Assembly (NCBI RefSeq): GCF_001678675.1
Contig: NZ_LZRN01000006.1
Coordinates: 62,001-126,000, forward strand
Length of the DNA stretch: 64,000 nt
Direction of reading: 5' to 3'
Source: Gelidibacter algens
GTDB taxonomy: Bacteria; Bacteroidota; Bacteroidia; Flavobacteriales; Flavobacteriaceae
Both the position numbers and the translations under genes were made by a program. The stretch's first letter is position 1. Every line of letters begins with the position of its first letter. The notes below the pieces were generated by a model, which did no database searches, was not told the DNA's origin, and was given only the letters and a program-made list of their open reading frames with translations. This document shows positions 33,942 through 42,456 of this stretch, in pieces.

Positions 33942-35780
33942 TTAATTTACAAGTTCAACAATGGTAATGCCTTCACGTAGCTTTTGTAATCGTAATTTTA
34001 CGTCGTTACGATCTAAAAATCTTGGTAAAATAGGCTCTTTCAAAACCTTTCGGTAAAGTAATTCTTCAATTAATTTAATATGCGTCACATTAAACTTACC
34101 TGTATAAAGAGGTTCAAGCTTGCCACCGTTTTTCAAATAGGCCATTAAATCAATTAGTCCTGCAAGATAGACCGCATCTTTTGTTAGTCCGCCGCCTCTA
34201 AATACACGCATCGTAATGTAATACGCAGTACGCTCAGAGAATGAATAGGTTTCTCTTAGCATATCAAAAGTTTCTATAAAGCTGGCATTATCAACCATAG
34301 ATTGTACAGCAATAACCCGTCCTGCCAAAAGCCTGAGTCTATTAACTGTTAAACCTCCCACCAAATACTCTGCTATTACCGCTAAGCCTTCCTGCAATTG
34401 ATCATAGCCTTCAAAACCTTCATACATTTGCTTCAAGGGTTGGCTTTTTCCATTACAATAGGTTAAGATATGTGTACCAATTTCATGCTGAATAAGCGCG
34501 TCACATCTATTGGCATCAAGGTCCATTTCAATATTTATGAGTAATTTTGACTTTGAGACCATGATGCCTGCAACATCATCCCTAATTTCAATACCGAGGT
34601 CTAAATCTGGAAATAGTTCTACATAATGATTCATTTCTCTTTGTGCGTATGCTGCAAATTCTACCCCGTTTAAACGCTTTGAACTTTTAATGTTTTCTGT
34701 TTGGGGGTATACTTTTAAAATATGCTCTGCAGTGGCTAAAACGTCTTCTCTAATCACGCCATAGAGACTTTCTCCTATAAATCTAAAATTATCAGTACCG
34801 CGTTCCTCCAGCATAATCAGTTGCTTTTCTATTTCAAGACGTTTACCTCTCAAAATAAAGGCTATGGTGGGGTCTTCTATAAGATCTAAAGGGATGTTAT
34901 AAAGTTTACGTTTTTCAAGTTCCGGATCAATGGCAAGGAGTCTGTATTTGAAAGAAGGAACGGTTTTGAATTGATTTTGCTCAAATTTGTCCCATTCTTC
35001 ATTACTGTTTACAGGTGTAACTCTTAGCAGGAAAGACATACCTTCACTAATCTCTGCCAATTTTGCATCTGATGATAAGGTCACCTCATCAATGTGGGTT
35101 TTACCAAGCATCAAATAGTTTTCAAATGCATCTGTAGTTTGCACTCTTATAAATTCATAAACAGCCCTTTTAATTGTTTCGGAGAAAATGGTATAAAACT
35201 TCCTGAAAAACAGAGTGAACAATTTATTGGTGTACGTGTTTTTGTAAACTACCGGTATTGAAATTCCTATAATCAGTGTTCCTGATTTTTTAGACGCATT
35301 AATATCTAGTAAAGACGTTAAGTGTTTTGGGTGCCTAAATTCCGTTTGGATGATTTTACAACTTACATTGGACAAGGTTTTTTTGATTTCGCTAAACCCA
35401 TCGCTTAAAGCATTCACCGTCTCCAATGATTTATTTTTAGGAGCGTAAATTTGAAACTGATTTCTCAAAGAGTCCTCGTTTGGCCATAATTCTAAGATCA
35501 AAAAAGTATCAAACTTTTCAGAAGTCATTAGTCTAATGGCTTCCAATAGATGCGAAATATCAATACTTTCGTCCACAATAACATAAGACGCCTGTGTTTT
35601 CAAAAGCCTTGAAAAATAAACATCTCGCTCTTTAAATCTGTAAACACAAATAAAGGGAAGCAGTTTATCAATATGCAATAAGCCTTTTCTTGGCAACGCC
35701 ACATTTACTGGAACATTTTCAGTAATATTTTTGCAAATTGTTTCAATTAATTCAGCAGCTATATGGTGTTGTTCAATCAT
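33942..35780 (-). CDS. QEGLA-motif metallopeptidase (DUF1704, MATCAP-like)
   Basis: A 612-residue protein. The C-terminal half carries the zinc motif HEIGTH (His432, Glu433, His437) and the family-naming QEGLA block (Glu464 in QLQEGLAVIAEYL), followed by RVFRGGGLTKDAVYLAGLIDLM. This is the DUF1704 / 'flavohemoglobin expression-modulating QEGLA' family, which includes the eukaryotic tubulin tyrosine carboxypeptidase MATCAP. The N-terminal ~350 residues are less conserved. Stop of the upstream gene and this ATG abut (TAAATG). Predicted activity: zinc carboxypeptidase; the substrate is unknown. No secretion signal, so probably cytoplasmic. Confidence 0.88.
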   Translation of the reverse strand: MIEQHHIAAELIETICKNITENVPVNVALPRKGLLHIDKLLPFICVYRFKERDVYFSRLLKTQASYVIVDESIDISHLLEAIRLMTSEKFDTFLILELWPNEDSLRNQFQIYAPKNKSLETVNALSDGFSEIKKTLSNVSCKIIQTEFRHPKHLTSLLDINASKKSGTLIIGISIPVVYKNTYTNKLFTLFFRKFYTIFSETIKRAVYEFIRVQTTDAFENYLMLGKTHIDEVTLSSDAKLAEISEGMSFLLRVTPVNSNEEWDKFEQNQFKTVPSFKYRLLAIDPELEKRKLYNIPLDLIEDPTIAFILRGKRLEIEKQLIMLEERGTDNFRFIGESLYGVIREDVLATAEHILKVYPQTENIKSSKRLNGVEFAAYAQREMNHYVELFPDLDLGIEIRDDVAGIMVSKSKLLINIEMDLDANRCDALIQHEIGTHILTYCNGKSQPLKQMYEGFEGYDQLQEGLAVIAEYLVGGLTVNRLRLLAGRVIAVQSMVDNASFIETFDMLRETYSFSERTAYYITMRVFRGGGLTKDAVYLAGLIDLMAYLKNGGKLEPLYTGKFNVTHIKLIEELLYRKVLKEPILPRFLDRNDVKLRLQKLREGITIVELVN

Positions 35781-36611
35781 TTAATTGGAATATATATTAT
35801 AAAAATTTGAAGCGTGTTCAGGAAGCCGCTTTTTAAGACCTTTTCTAATGGCAGACACCACTTCTGGGTATGAGACTTGACCTTCTTCATCACAATATAT
35901 TTTAGCCACTTCTGTAGCCAAGACCAAAGAGTTATCGAAATTGTTGGTAATAAATTTTAAAAAATAGCCATTTCCTTGGAAGGTATCATTTACTTTGGCT
36001 GTTGTTGGGATACCATTAGGCAGTTTAATTTCAGATAATTCTTTCCTCCAATCTTCCACCGAATTTCTGTAGCGTTCATTATCAATATTTGAAGTCCCTA
36101 AATTCCAGGTTGGCACTTCTCTGTCCCAACGTTTCCAATTATAGCTATGCATATCATAAACAATACAGCATCCAAATTTCATCTCCAACGTTTTAATGAG
36201 CGCATAAACAACTTTATAAAAATTTTGATGTTTTTCAAGACTTCTTGACTTCTCATCTTCAGTCAATGGTTCTTTCCACAGTTGTTTGCCCCAAGCATCT
36301 TCATAGATTGCAGTATCAGGGTCTCTGTTTAAATCATATTCAAATCTTGAGTCTAGGCCCGAAATCACTATAGGATGGGGTTTCAACATGTTTTTGGTTT
36401 TTGGATCTTCTTCATACCAACGGTCATATTCCGAATGCAGACATTTTGACCATAATTCTTTCCGGAACTGATGCCCGTTATGTATTGCTGCACAAGCATA
36501 GGGTACATAGTCGTCAATTTTGATAGTGAAGGAATAATCAGAGGCCACGGCATGAAATAACTCTTCAGATTCAATTTTTGAGATAATGTCTTTAACTGAT
36601 AATTTCCGCAT
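35781..36611 (-). CDS. N-formylglutamate amidohydrolase-family protein
   Basis: A 276-residue protein of the FGase/HutG-like family: VPYACAAIHNGHQF at the start, LIVYDMHSYN-type CCIVYDMHSYNWKRW metal-binding segment, then TWNLGTSNIDNERY and NDTFQGNGYFLKF. The family hydrolyses N-formyl-L-glutamate and similar N-acyl amino acids using zinc. No other histidine-degradation (hut) gene is present. It heads the operon with the QEGLA peptidase and the ATP-grasp ligase, pointing to a specialised amide substrate. It is cytoplasmic. Confidence 0.87.
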   Translation of the reverse strand: MRKLSVKDIISKIESEELFHAVASDYSFTIKIDDYVPYACAAIHNGHQFRKELWSKCLHSEYDRWYEEDPKTKNMLKPHPIVISGLDSRFEYDLNRDPDTAIYEDAWGKQLWKEPLTEDEKSRSLEKHQNFYKVVYALIKTLEMKFGCCIVYDMHSYNWKRWDREVPTWNLGTSNIDNERYRNSVEDWRKELSEIKLPNGIPTTAKVNDTFQGNGYFLKFITNNFDNSLVLATEVAKIYCDEEGQVSYPEVVSAIRKGLKKRLPEHASNFYNIYSN

Positions 36612-36833
36612 ATGCTAAAATTTTAATTAAATTTAAAATTAGTGCTTTCAAAATAGGTAGACTGACTCATATCATAGCAATTGTGTCGGTAATTGATTTG
36701 TCATACAGTATTAAGAATTTATTAAGAGTTTACTAAGTTTCAGTCTGCCTAAGTACATCAGAAACTTCTGTAAATTATAATATTTTACGTGTGATTTTTG
36801 GGATACATTTGCCAACTTATTTTAAACATTGCG

Positions 36834-37739
36834 ATGAACTCTAAATATTATGTTGCAGTTATTACCGCCTTTAGCATTTGGGGCTTTTTTAGTGTGGTGC
36901 TCAAGTCTCTTGAAGCATTTACAGCATTTGATATTTTGAGCTATCGAACCTTAGGTTCTGTTGTTATTATGCTTTTTGTGTCGTTACTGCTTCGGCCAAA
37001 GGCTTTGAAAGCAAATTTAGATTTGTTCAAAGGATTGGGGCAGCTAGACAAACGACGGATTATCATTGTCAACATTCTGAGTGGTCTCTTCTTGGCTTTA
37101 AATTGGTATATCTATATCTATGTAATGAACAATGTTAGCGTAAGTGCTACGTCATTGGCCTATTTGATATGTCCTATTTTAACCATGGTGTTGGCGTATG
37201 CAATTCTGAAGGAAAAGCTTTTTAAATTGCAGTGGGTTGCTGTGGCATTGAGTTTGACAGGATGTTTGATGCTCTCTTTAGGTAATTTAACTGACTTGTT
37301 TTACAGTATGATTATTGCACTTACCTACGCTTTGTATTTGGTTTTACAACGAAAGAATCAAGAGATGGATCGGTTTTTAGTCTTAACCTGTCAGGTTTTT
37401 TTTGCGGTTCTTTTTCTTTTGCCATTTATAGTCACCTACGATTCTCCAAATGAAAAAACACCTTTTTTCTATGGCATGTTGGCATTAATCGCGGTGGTAT
37501 TCACCATTATTCCAATGTTTCTTAATATTTATGCGCTAAGAGGTTTAAACTCGTCTGTTGTAGGTGTTTTTATTTATTTAAATCCGCTCATCAATTTTAT
37601 GTTCGCCATTTTCTATTTTGATGAAAAGGTCAGTTTTTTGGAAGCGATATGTTATTTTCTCATCCTTGTTTCTATTGTCATTTTTAATTTTTCAGCGATA
37701 AAAAACAGGATCAACAGAAGGCGCGCGGCACATATTTAA
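36834..37739 (+). CDS. rarD: RarD/EamA-family transporter
   Basis: A 301-residue integral membrane protein with ten predicted transmembrane helices in two EamA repeats. ATG at 36834 is chosen because the frame from TTG 36798 adds a poor leader. Characteristic segments are FSIWGFFSVVLKSL in helix 1, SLAYLICPILTMVLAYAILKEKL and NSSVVGVFIYLNPLINFMFAIFYFDEKV near the end. RarD was linked to chloramphenicol resistance by name only; family members export metabolites or amino acids. It converges on the sulfurtransferase gene with no terminator seen. Confidence 0.88.
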   Translation: MNSKYYVAVITAFSIWGFFSVVLKSLEAFTAFDILSYRTLGSVVIMLFVSLLLRPKALKANLDLFKGLGQLDKRRIIIVNILSGLFLALNWYIYIYVMNNVSVSATSLAYLICPILTMVLAYAILKEKLFKLQWVAVALSLTGCLMLSLGNLTDLFYSMIIALTYALYLVLQRKNQEMDRFLVLTCQVFFAVLFLLPFIVTYDSPNEKTPFFYGMLALIAVVFTIIPMFLNIYALRGLNSSVVGVFIYLNPLINFMFAIFYFDEKVSFLEAICYFLILVSIVIFNFSAIKNRINRRRAAHI

Positions 37740-37928
37740 TAGCTGTTATATTCTAGAAAAGAACCAAAACCGCTAACTTAATATATTAGAATCGAGACTC
37801 AAACCGCAGATAATACGGTAAAATATCAAACTTAAGGCCGGCTTAATTTTAATTGGAGATGAATGATTCGAAGCTAGGGCATATTCCTGAAATTACCACA
37901 GGATTTGGATTACCCTTAGTTCTAGTTG

Positions 37929-38741
37929 TTATTCCGTTAAAGTTCCATATTCTGTCCAAGAGCCGTCGTAAACAGAAATGTTATTGTAATCAGCTAAGGT
38001 CGCTCCGAGCGCCACAACACAAGCTGTTATACCAGAACCGCATGAAAAGGTCAGTGCGTCTGATGGTTTGGCTAGCGTATTGAAGATATGTTTTAATTCA
38101 TTAGTGCTTTTAAGACAATACTCGTCTATTAGACTTTCAAAAGGTAAATTAATCGAATTTGGAATCGTACCTCTTCTCAAACCGGCCTTTGGTTCATCAA
38201 CCAGACAATTAAAGCGTTTTTCCGACCGTGCATCAATAATAATTTGAGACTTATCTTGAGTTTCAGCGCTGACATCCTCGAAAGATTTCATCAAATTGTT
38301 ATCCTTAAGGCCAACAAAATTGCCTTTCTGTCCCTTATATGATTGATAGGGCCCAGTCTTGTATTTGAATTTATTCCATTCAGGAAGTCCACCGTCCAAA
38401 ACAGCGACATTGTGATGACCAAACACCCTGAAAAGCCACCACGCCCTTGCACTCGAATAAATCCCTTTATCGTCATAAACAACGATAACACTATCTTTAT
38501 TTATGCCAAGAGTTTGTGCTTCTTGTGTAAACTGCCCTTCTGAAGGACATGTGCTCGGAAAGGGTGCTAAAACATCACTAAATTTAATTTTAATATCAAA
38601 AAACCGTGTGTGTGGAATTAGTCTTTCAGCTAAAACAGTTTCAGATACTTCACCTGCTTTTGGAATGCTGGCATTCAAAACAATAAGCTCGGGTGCTTCT
38701 AAATTATCTTTTAGCCACTTAACTGACACGATAGGATGCAT
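37929..38741 (-). CDS. sseA: Thiosulfate/3-mercaptopyruvate sulfurtransferase
   Basis: A 270-residue tandem rhodanese. The N-terminal inactive domain (IVSVKWLKDNLEAPELIVLNAS) is followed by the active domain with the catalytic loop FSCGSGITACVVALG; CGSGITA is the mercaptopyruvate-type signature (active-site Cys in CGSGIT). It transfers sulfur to thiols or cyanide and contributes to cysteine and sulfide metabolism. It is cytoplasmic and lies 12 bp downstream of the symporter gene on the same strand, so the two may be co-transcribed. Confidence 0.9.
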   Translation of the reverse strand: MHPIVSVKWLKDNLEAPELIVLNASIPKAGEVSETVLAERLIPHTRFFDIKIKFSDVLAPFPSTCPSEGQFTQEAQTLGINKDSVIVVYDDKGIYSSARAWWLFRVFGHHNVAVLDGGLPEWNKFKYKTGPYQSYKGQKGNFVGLKDNNLMKSFEDVSAETQDKSQIIIDARSEKRFNCLVDEPKAGLRRGTIPNSINLPFESLIDEYCLKSTNELKHIFNTLAKPSDALTFSCGSGITACVVALGATLADYNNISVYDGSWTEYGTLTE

Positions 38742-38753
38742 AATTGCTGATGG

Positions 38754-40199
38754 TTAAGAATCGAGATCAAATGTTTCCGTTGGGCTTTTATGATCTTTAT
38801 AATCCATCATGTTTTCGCCATCGGCTATAATAGAACAAACCGTGGCATCTCCAGTAACGTTAACCACGGTTCTGAACATGTCCAGAATCCGGTCCACTGG
38901 AAAAATAATTGCAATCCAAGCGGGATTTAGTCCTACAGAATCCAACACAATAATCAACATGACCAAACCTGCACTCGGCACTGCGGCTGAGCCAATAGAT
39001 GCTAACGTAGTGGTCATCACAACGGTCAATTGCTGGCCAATAGTCAAATCAATCATATGTAATTGCGCCAAGAATATAACGGCAACTGCTTGGTAAAGAC
39101 TCGTCCCATCCATGTTGACAGTAGCTCCAATAGGGAGTACAAAACTGCTTATTTTTTTGTTGACGCCAAGGTTTTGCTCTACACACTCCATTGTTACAGG
39201 AAGTGTTGCTGCACTACTGGATGTAGAGAATGCCAAGGTTTGCGCTGGGCTCATAGCTTTAAAGAAGCCTGCGTAAGGAATTCTTTTAACAAAACCCTTC
39301 AATATTAAAGGATAGGTTACAAATATCATGATGAGGAGCCCCGATAGAACCGTCAAGGAATACCAACTCAAGCCTTTGAAAATTTCAATTACCTTTCCAA
39401 TATCATTACCTGCCATTTTGCTAACGACCCCTGCCAATAATGCAAATACAAAAAATGGTGCAGCTTGCATGACAATATCTACCATTTTGAGGAAGACCTC
39501 ATTGATGCCATCGACCAATTTTAGCACAGGACCCGATTTATCATCGGGAATAAACAGCAGACAGACTCCAAAGAAAATTGCGAAAAAGATAATTTGCAAC
39601 ATCAGGCCATTGTTGGAGAGTGCATAAAAGAAATTATCAGGCACAATATCCACCAATGGCTGTAAGGGTGTGGATTCCTTTTGCTTACCGGCAGTTTCAA
39701 TCTTATCTGAAACAGAAACTTCTCTCAAATCCTTTTTGGTCAAATCAGAAATTTCCTGTGCTCTTTTAAAAAATTTAGGATCTTTTAAATAATTGATCCC
39801 ATCTTTAATTTGATACCCTTGCGAATCTGCCCAGATTTCATAGTTGATCCGGTTGTCTATTCGGCTTTGCTTGTCAATAAGTTCGCCTGGTTTTACCGTG
39901 TTTACCAATAAGAGTCCAAGTGAAATTGCAAGAATTGTGGTTACTAAATAGATAAGTAAGGTCTTCCCTCCCATTCTTCCTAAACTCGACGGGTCTCCAA
40001 TATTAGCAACACCACTTATAATTGAAAATAATACTAAAGGAACGGCAATCAACTTTAATAAGTTGATGAAAATGGTTCCAAACGGATCAATCCAGTTGAT
40101 GGTAAATGCGCTCCAGCCCATAGTGCTGGAAACTAATGCCCAAATAATACCAAGGACCATTCCGATGATGATTTTCCAGTGTAATGCTAGTTTCTTCAT
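38754..40199 (-). CDS. Dicarboxylate/amino acid:cation symporter (DAACS)
   Basis: A ~481-residue transporter started at MKKLALHWKIIIGM (ATG 40199; an ATG three codons upstream is possible). Key motifs are ALAFSTSSSAATLPVTME (serine-rich hairpin), GATVNMDGTSLYQAVA and the substrate-binding VDRILDMFRTVVNVTGDAT. It carries out Na+ or H+-coupled uptake of glutamate/aspartate or C4-dicarboxylates. An ~80-residue polar loop between helices 3 and 4 (~120-200) is longer than usual. Eight transmembrane helices and two re-entrant loops are expected. Confidence 0.92.
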   Translation of the reverse strand: MKKLALHWKIIIGMVLGIIWALVSSTMGWSAFTINWIDPFGTIFINLLKLIAVPLVLFSIISGVANIGDPSSLGRMGGKTLLIYLVTTILAISLGLLLVNTVKPGELIDKQSRIDNRINYEIWADSQGYQIKDGINYLKDPKFFKRAQEISDLTKKDLREVSVSDKIETAGKQKESTPLQPLVDIVPDNFFYALSNNGLMLQIIFFAIFFGVCLLFIPDDKSGPVLKLVDGINEVFLKMVDIVMQAAPFFVFALLAGVVSKMAGNDIGKVIEIFKGLSWYSLTVLSGLLIMIFVTYPLILKGFVKRIPYAGFFKAMSPAQTLAFSTSSSAATLPVTMECVEQNLGVNKKISSFVLPIGATVNMDGTSLYQAVAVIFLAQLHMIDLTIGQQLTVVMTTTLASIGSAAVPSAGLVMLIIVLDSVGLNPAWIAIIFPVDRILDMFRTVVNVTGDATVCSIIADGENMMDYKDHKSPTETFDLDS

Positions 40200-40273
40200 A
40201 AGCTGCATTCCTGCAAAGGCAAGAATCTTTTCTATTAATTAATTATAAATTATAAAGCTCAAGGCATCTCAAT

Positions 40274-41341
40274 TTAGTGATGAGACTCCTGCCTGCGCAA
40301 GAGCTGGTAGTCTGCTAAAACCAGCGCTGCCATGGCTTCCACAATAGGGATTGCTCTGGGTACTACACAAGGATCATGTCTTCCTTTACCTTGCATTTCT
40401 ACAATGTCTCCTTTATTGTCGAGAGTGTTTTGCTTTTGGATGATGGTTGCAACAGGTTTAAACGCGACCCTGAAATAGATATCCATTCCGTTGCTGATGC
40501 CTCCTTGGATGCCACCAGATAAATTGGTTTTTGTACTACCGTCTTCATTGAATTGATCGTTATGCTCACTGCCCTTCATTTTAGCACCACAGAATCCGCT
40601 GCCATATTCAAATCCTTTAACGGCATTAATGGAAAGCATTGCTTTACCTAGTTCGGCATGTAATTTATCAAAGACAGGTTCTCCAAGACCTACTGGTAGA
40701 TTCTGAATGACACAAGTGACCGTTCCTCCTATGGTATCGCCTTGCTTCCTGATTTCTCTTATTTTTTCAATCATTTGATTGGCAATCGTTTCGTCAGGGC
40801 AACGTACAGTATTGCTTTCAATCTTTGAAAAATCTAAATCTTGATAAGGTTTGTCCAAAAAGAGATCCCCTACAGACGATGTATAGGCATGAATCTTCAC
40901 GTCTTTTAACATTTGTTTTGCAATGGCACCTGCCACAACTCTACATGCGGTTTCTCTTGCAGAGCTTCTTCCGCCGCCTCTGTAATCGCGTACCCCATAT
41001 TTCTGATCGTAGGTATAATCTGCGTGACTTGGGCGGTATACATCTTTTATGTGCGAGTAATCATTTGATTTTTGATCGGTATTTTTGATGATAAACCCTA
41101 TTGGGGTTCCTGTCGTTTGCCCTTCAAAAATTCCAGATAAAAATTCAACTACATCTGACTCTTTTCTTTGGGTTACAATATCAGACTGTCCGGGCTTGCG
41201 ACGGTCCATTTCTAATTGTATGGCTTCAAAATCTAAGGGTATTCCTGACGGGCAACCATCAATAATACCGCCAATAGCGACACCGTGGGACTCTCCAAAA
41301 GTGGTGAGCTTGAACAATTTTCCGAAGGAATTTCCTGCCAT
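40274..41341 (-). CDS. aroC: Chorismate synthase
   Basis: A 355-residue enzyme of normal length. It carries the signatures [19 protein letters not shown] (N-terminus), [23 protein letters not shown] (central His/Arg active site region) and [21 protein letters not shown] (C-terminal). It converts 5-enolpyruvylshikimate-3-phosphate to chorismate, the last common step to aromatic amino acids, folate and menaquinone, using reduced FMN. It is cytoplasmic. It has its own -7 box and a ~42-nt leader, with 66 bp to the downstream symporter gene. Confidence 0.97.
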   Translation of the reverse strand: MAGNSFGKLFKLTTFGESHGVAIGGIIDGCPSGIPLDFEAIQLEMDRRKPGQSDIVTQRKESDVVEFLSGIFEGQTTGTPIGFIIKNTDQKSNDYSHIKDVYRPSHADYTYDQKYGVRDYRGGGRSSARETACRVVAGAIAKQMLKDVKIHAYTSSVGDLFLDKPYQDLDFSKIESNTVRCPDETIANQMIEKIREIRKQGDTIGGTVTCVIQNLPVGLGEPVFDKLHAELGKAMLSINAVKGFEYGSGFCGAKMKGSEHNDQFNEDGSTKTNLSGGIQGGISNGMDIYFRVAFKPVATIIQKQNTLDNKGDIVEMQGKGRHDPCVVPRAIPIVEAMAALVLADYQLLRRQESHH

Positions 41342-41382
41342 ATATGTTATTTTATGCTAATGTAATTGTATTCTGAGAGAAA

Positions 41383-41390
41383 CAAAAATA
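41383..41390 (-). promoter_or_regulatory. -7 box for aroC
   Basis: TATTTTTG on the minus strand matches TAnnTTTG, with a leader of about 35-40 nt to the ATG at 41341. No -33 TTG was identified. Confidence 0.45.
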
Positions 41391-41504
41391 GAATTTTAAA
41401 ACCTTTTTTGACTTTTTAATTGCACAAACGTAACAATTCCTTAATAAAATGCTCATAATTAATTAATTGTGCAGTAACCTTTAAGACATATTTAATTTTT
41501 TCCT

Positions 41505-42385
41505 TTGTCTGCAGAAACTGAATCTAAACCATTGAAATTAAAAAGAAAAGTTGAAGTTGCAGTCATCTCAGATGTACATTTGGGAACTTACGGCTGCCAT
41601 GCTAAAGAATTGCTCACGTACCTTAGTAGTATAGATCCGAAGAAGCTGGTCTTGAATGGAGACATTGTGGACATTTGGCAGTTTAGCAAGCGCTATTTCC
41701 CTAAATCACATTTAAAAGTCATTAAGAAGCTTATAGATATGGCTGCTGATGGCGTTGAAGTGATTTACATTACGGGAAACCACGATGAAATGTTGCGTAA
41801 ATTTAGTGGGACTTCCATTGGTAATATTTCTATTGTAGATAAAACTGTCTTAGAATTAGATGGTAAGAAAGCGTGGATTTTTCATGGTGATGTGTTTGAT
41901 GTTTCAATTCAAAATGCTAAATGGCTTGCCAAACTAGGAGGTTATGGCTATGACATGCTTATTGTTTTGAATGGTATCATCAATTGGTGTTTGGAAAAAT
42001 CTGGAAGAGAGCGTTATTCGTTGTCCAAAAAAATAAAAACAGTGTCAAAAGTGCTTTAAAATACATCAACAATTTTGAAGATGTCGTTTCTGATCTCGCT
42101 ATTGAAAACAATTATGATTACGTTATTTGTGGACACATCCATCAACCTAAAATGCTGCTAAAGGAAAACAAGATGGGTAAAACAATGTACTTAAATTCAG
42201 GCGATTGGGTCGAGAATTTTACCGCGTTGGAATATCAATTTAAGCGTTGGAAAATCTACAATTACCAACATGATAAACTGTCTGCTTTTTTTGGTGATGA
42301 GGAGCTAAAAGACATGGATATCAAAGACTTAATTGCAGCAATCACCATTATCGACCCAAAAAAAATAAGTTTTAGGCGGTTATGA
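41505..42385 (+). pseudogene. LpxH-like metallophosphatase interrupted by a frameshift
   Basis: Two overlapping plus frames (41505-42059 and the 42040-42385 part of a second frame) together make one ~293-residue phosphoesterase. The first half has AVISDVHLGTYG, NGDIVDIWQ, TGNHDEM and IFHGDVFD; the second has YVICGHIHQPKM and LNSGDWVENF, so all metal ligands of the UDP-2,3-diacylglucosamine hydrolase family are present. One A is missing around 42027-42039 (A7-T-A5). The first frame stops at 42059. It could be a real lesion, an assembly error or recoding. The start is probably TTG at 41505. Function would be lipid A synthesis or a related phosphodiesterase. Confidence 0.85.
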
Positions 42386-42456
42386 ATGAGGTGTCACTTA
42401 AATTCTATTCTTGTAAAATCTAACTTCGTCAAAGCATCCAGTAATTCATAAGGACC

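Noticed and set aside
37853-38083. 76-codon plus frame between rarD and sseA
   Set aside because: It is antisense to the sulfurtransferase and has no promoter or family.
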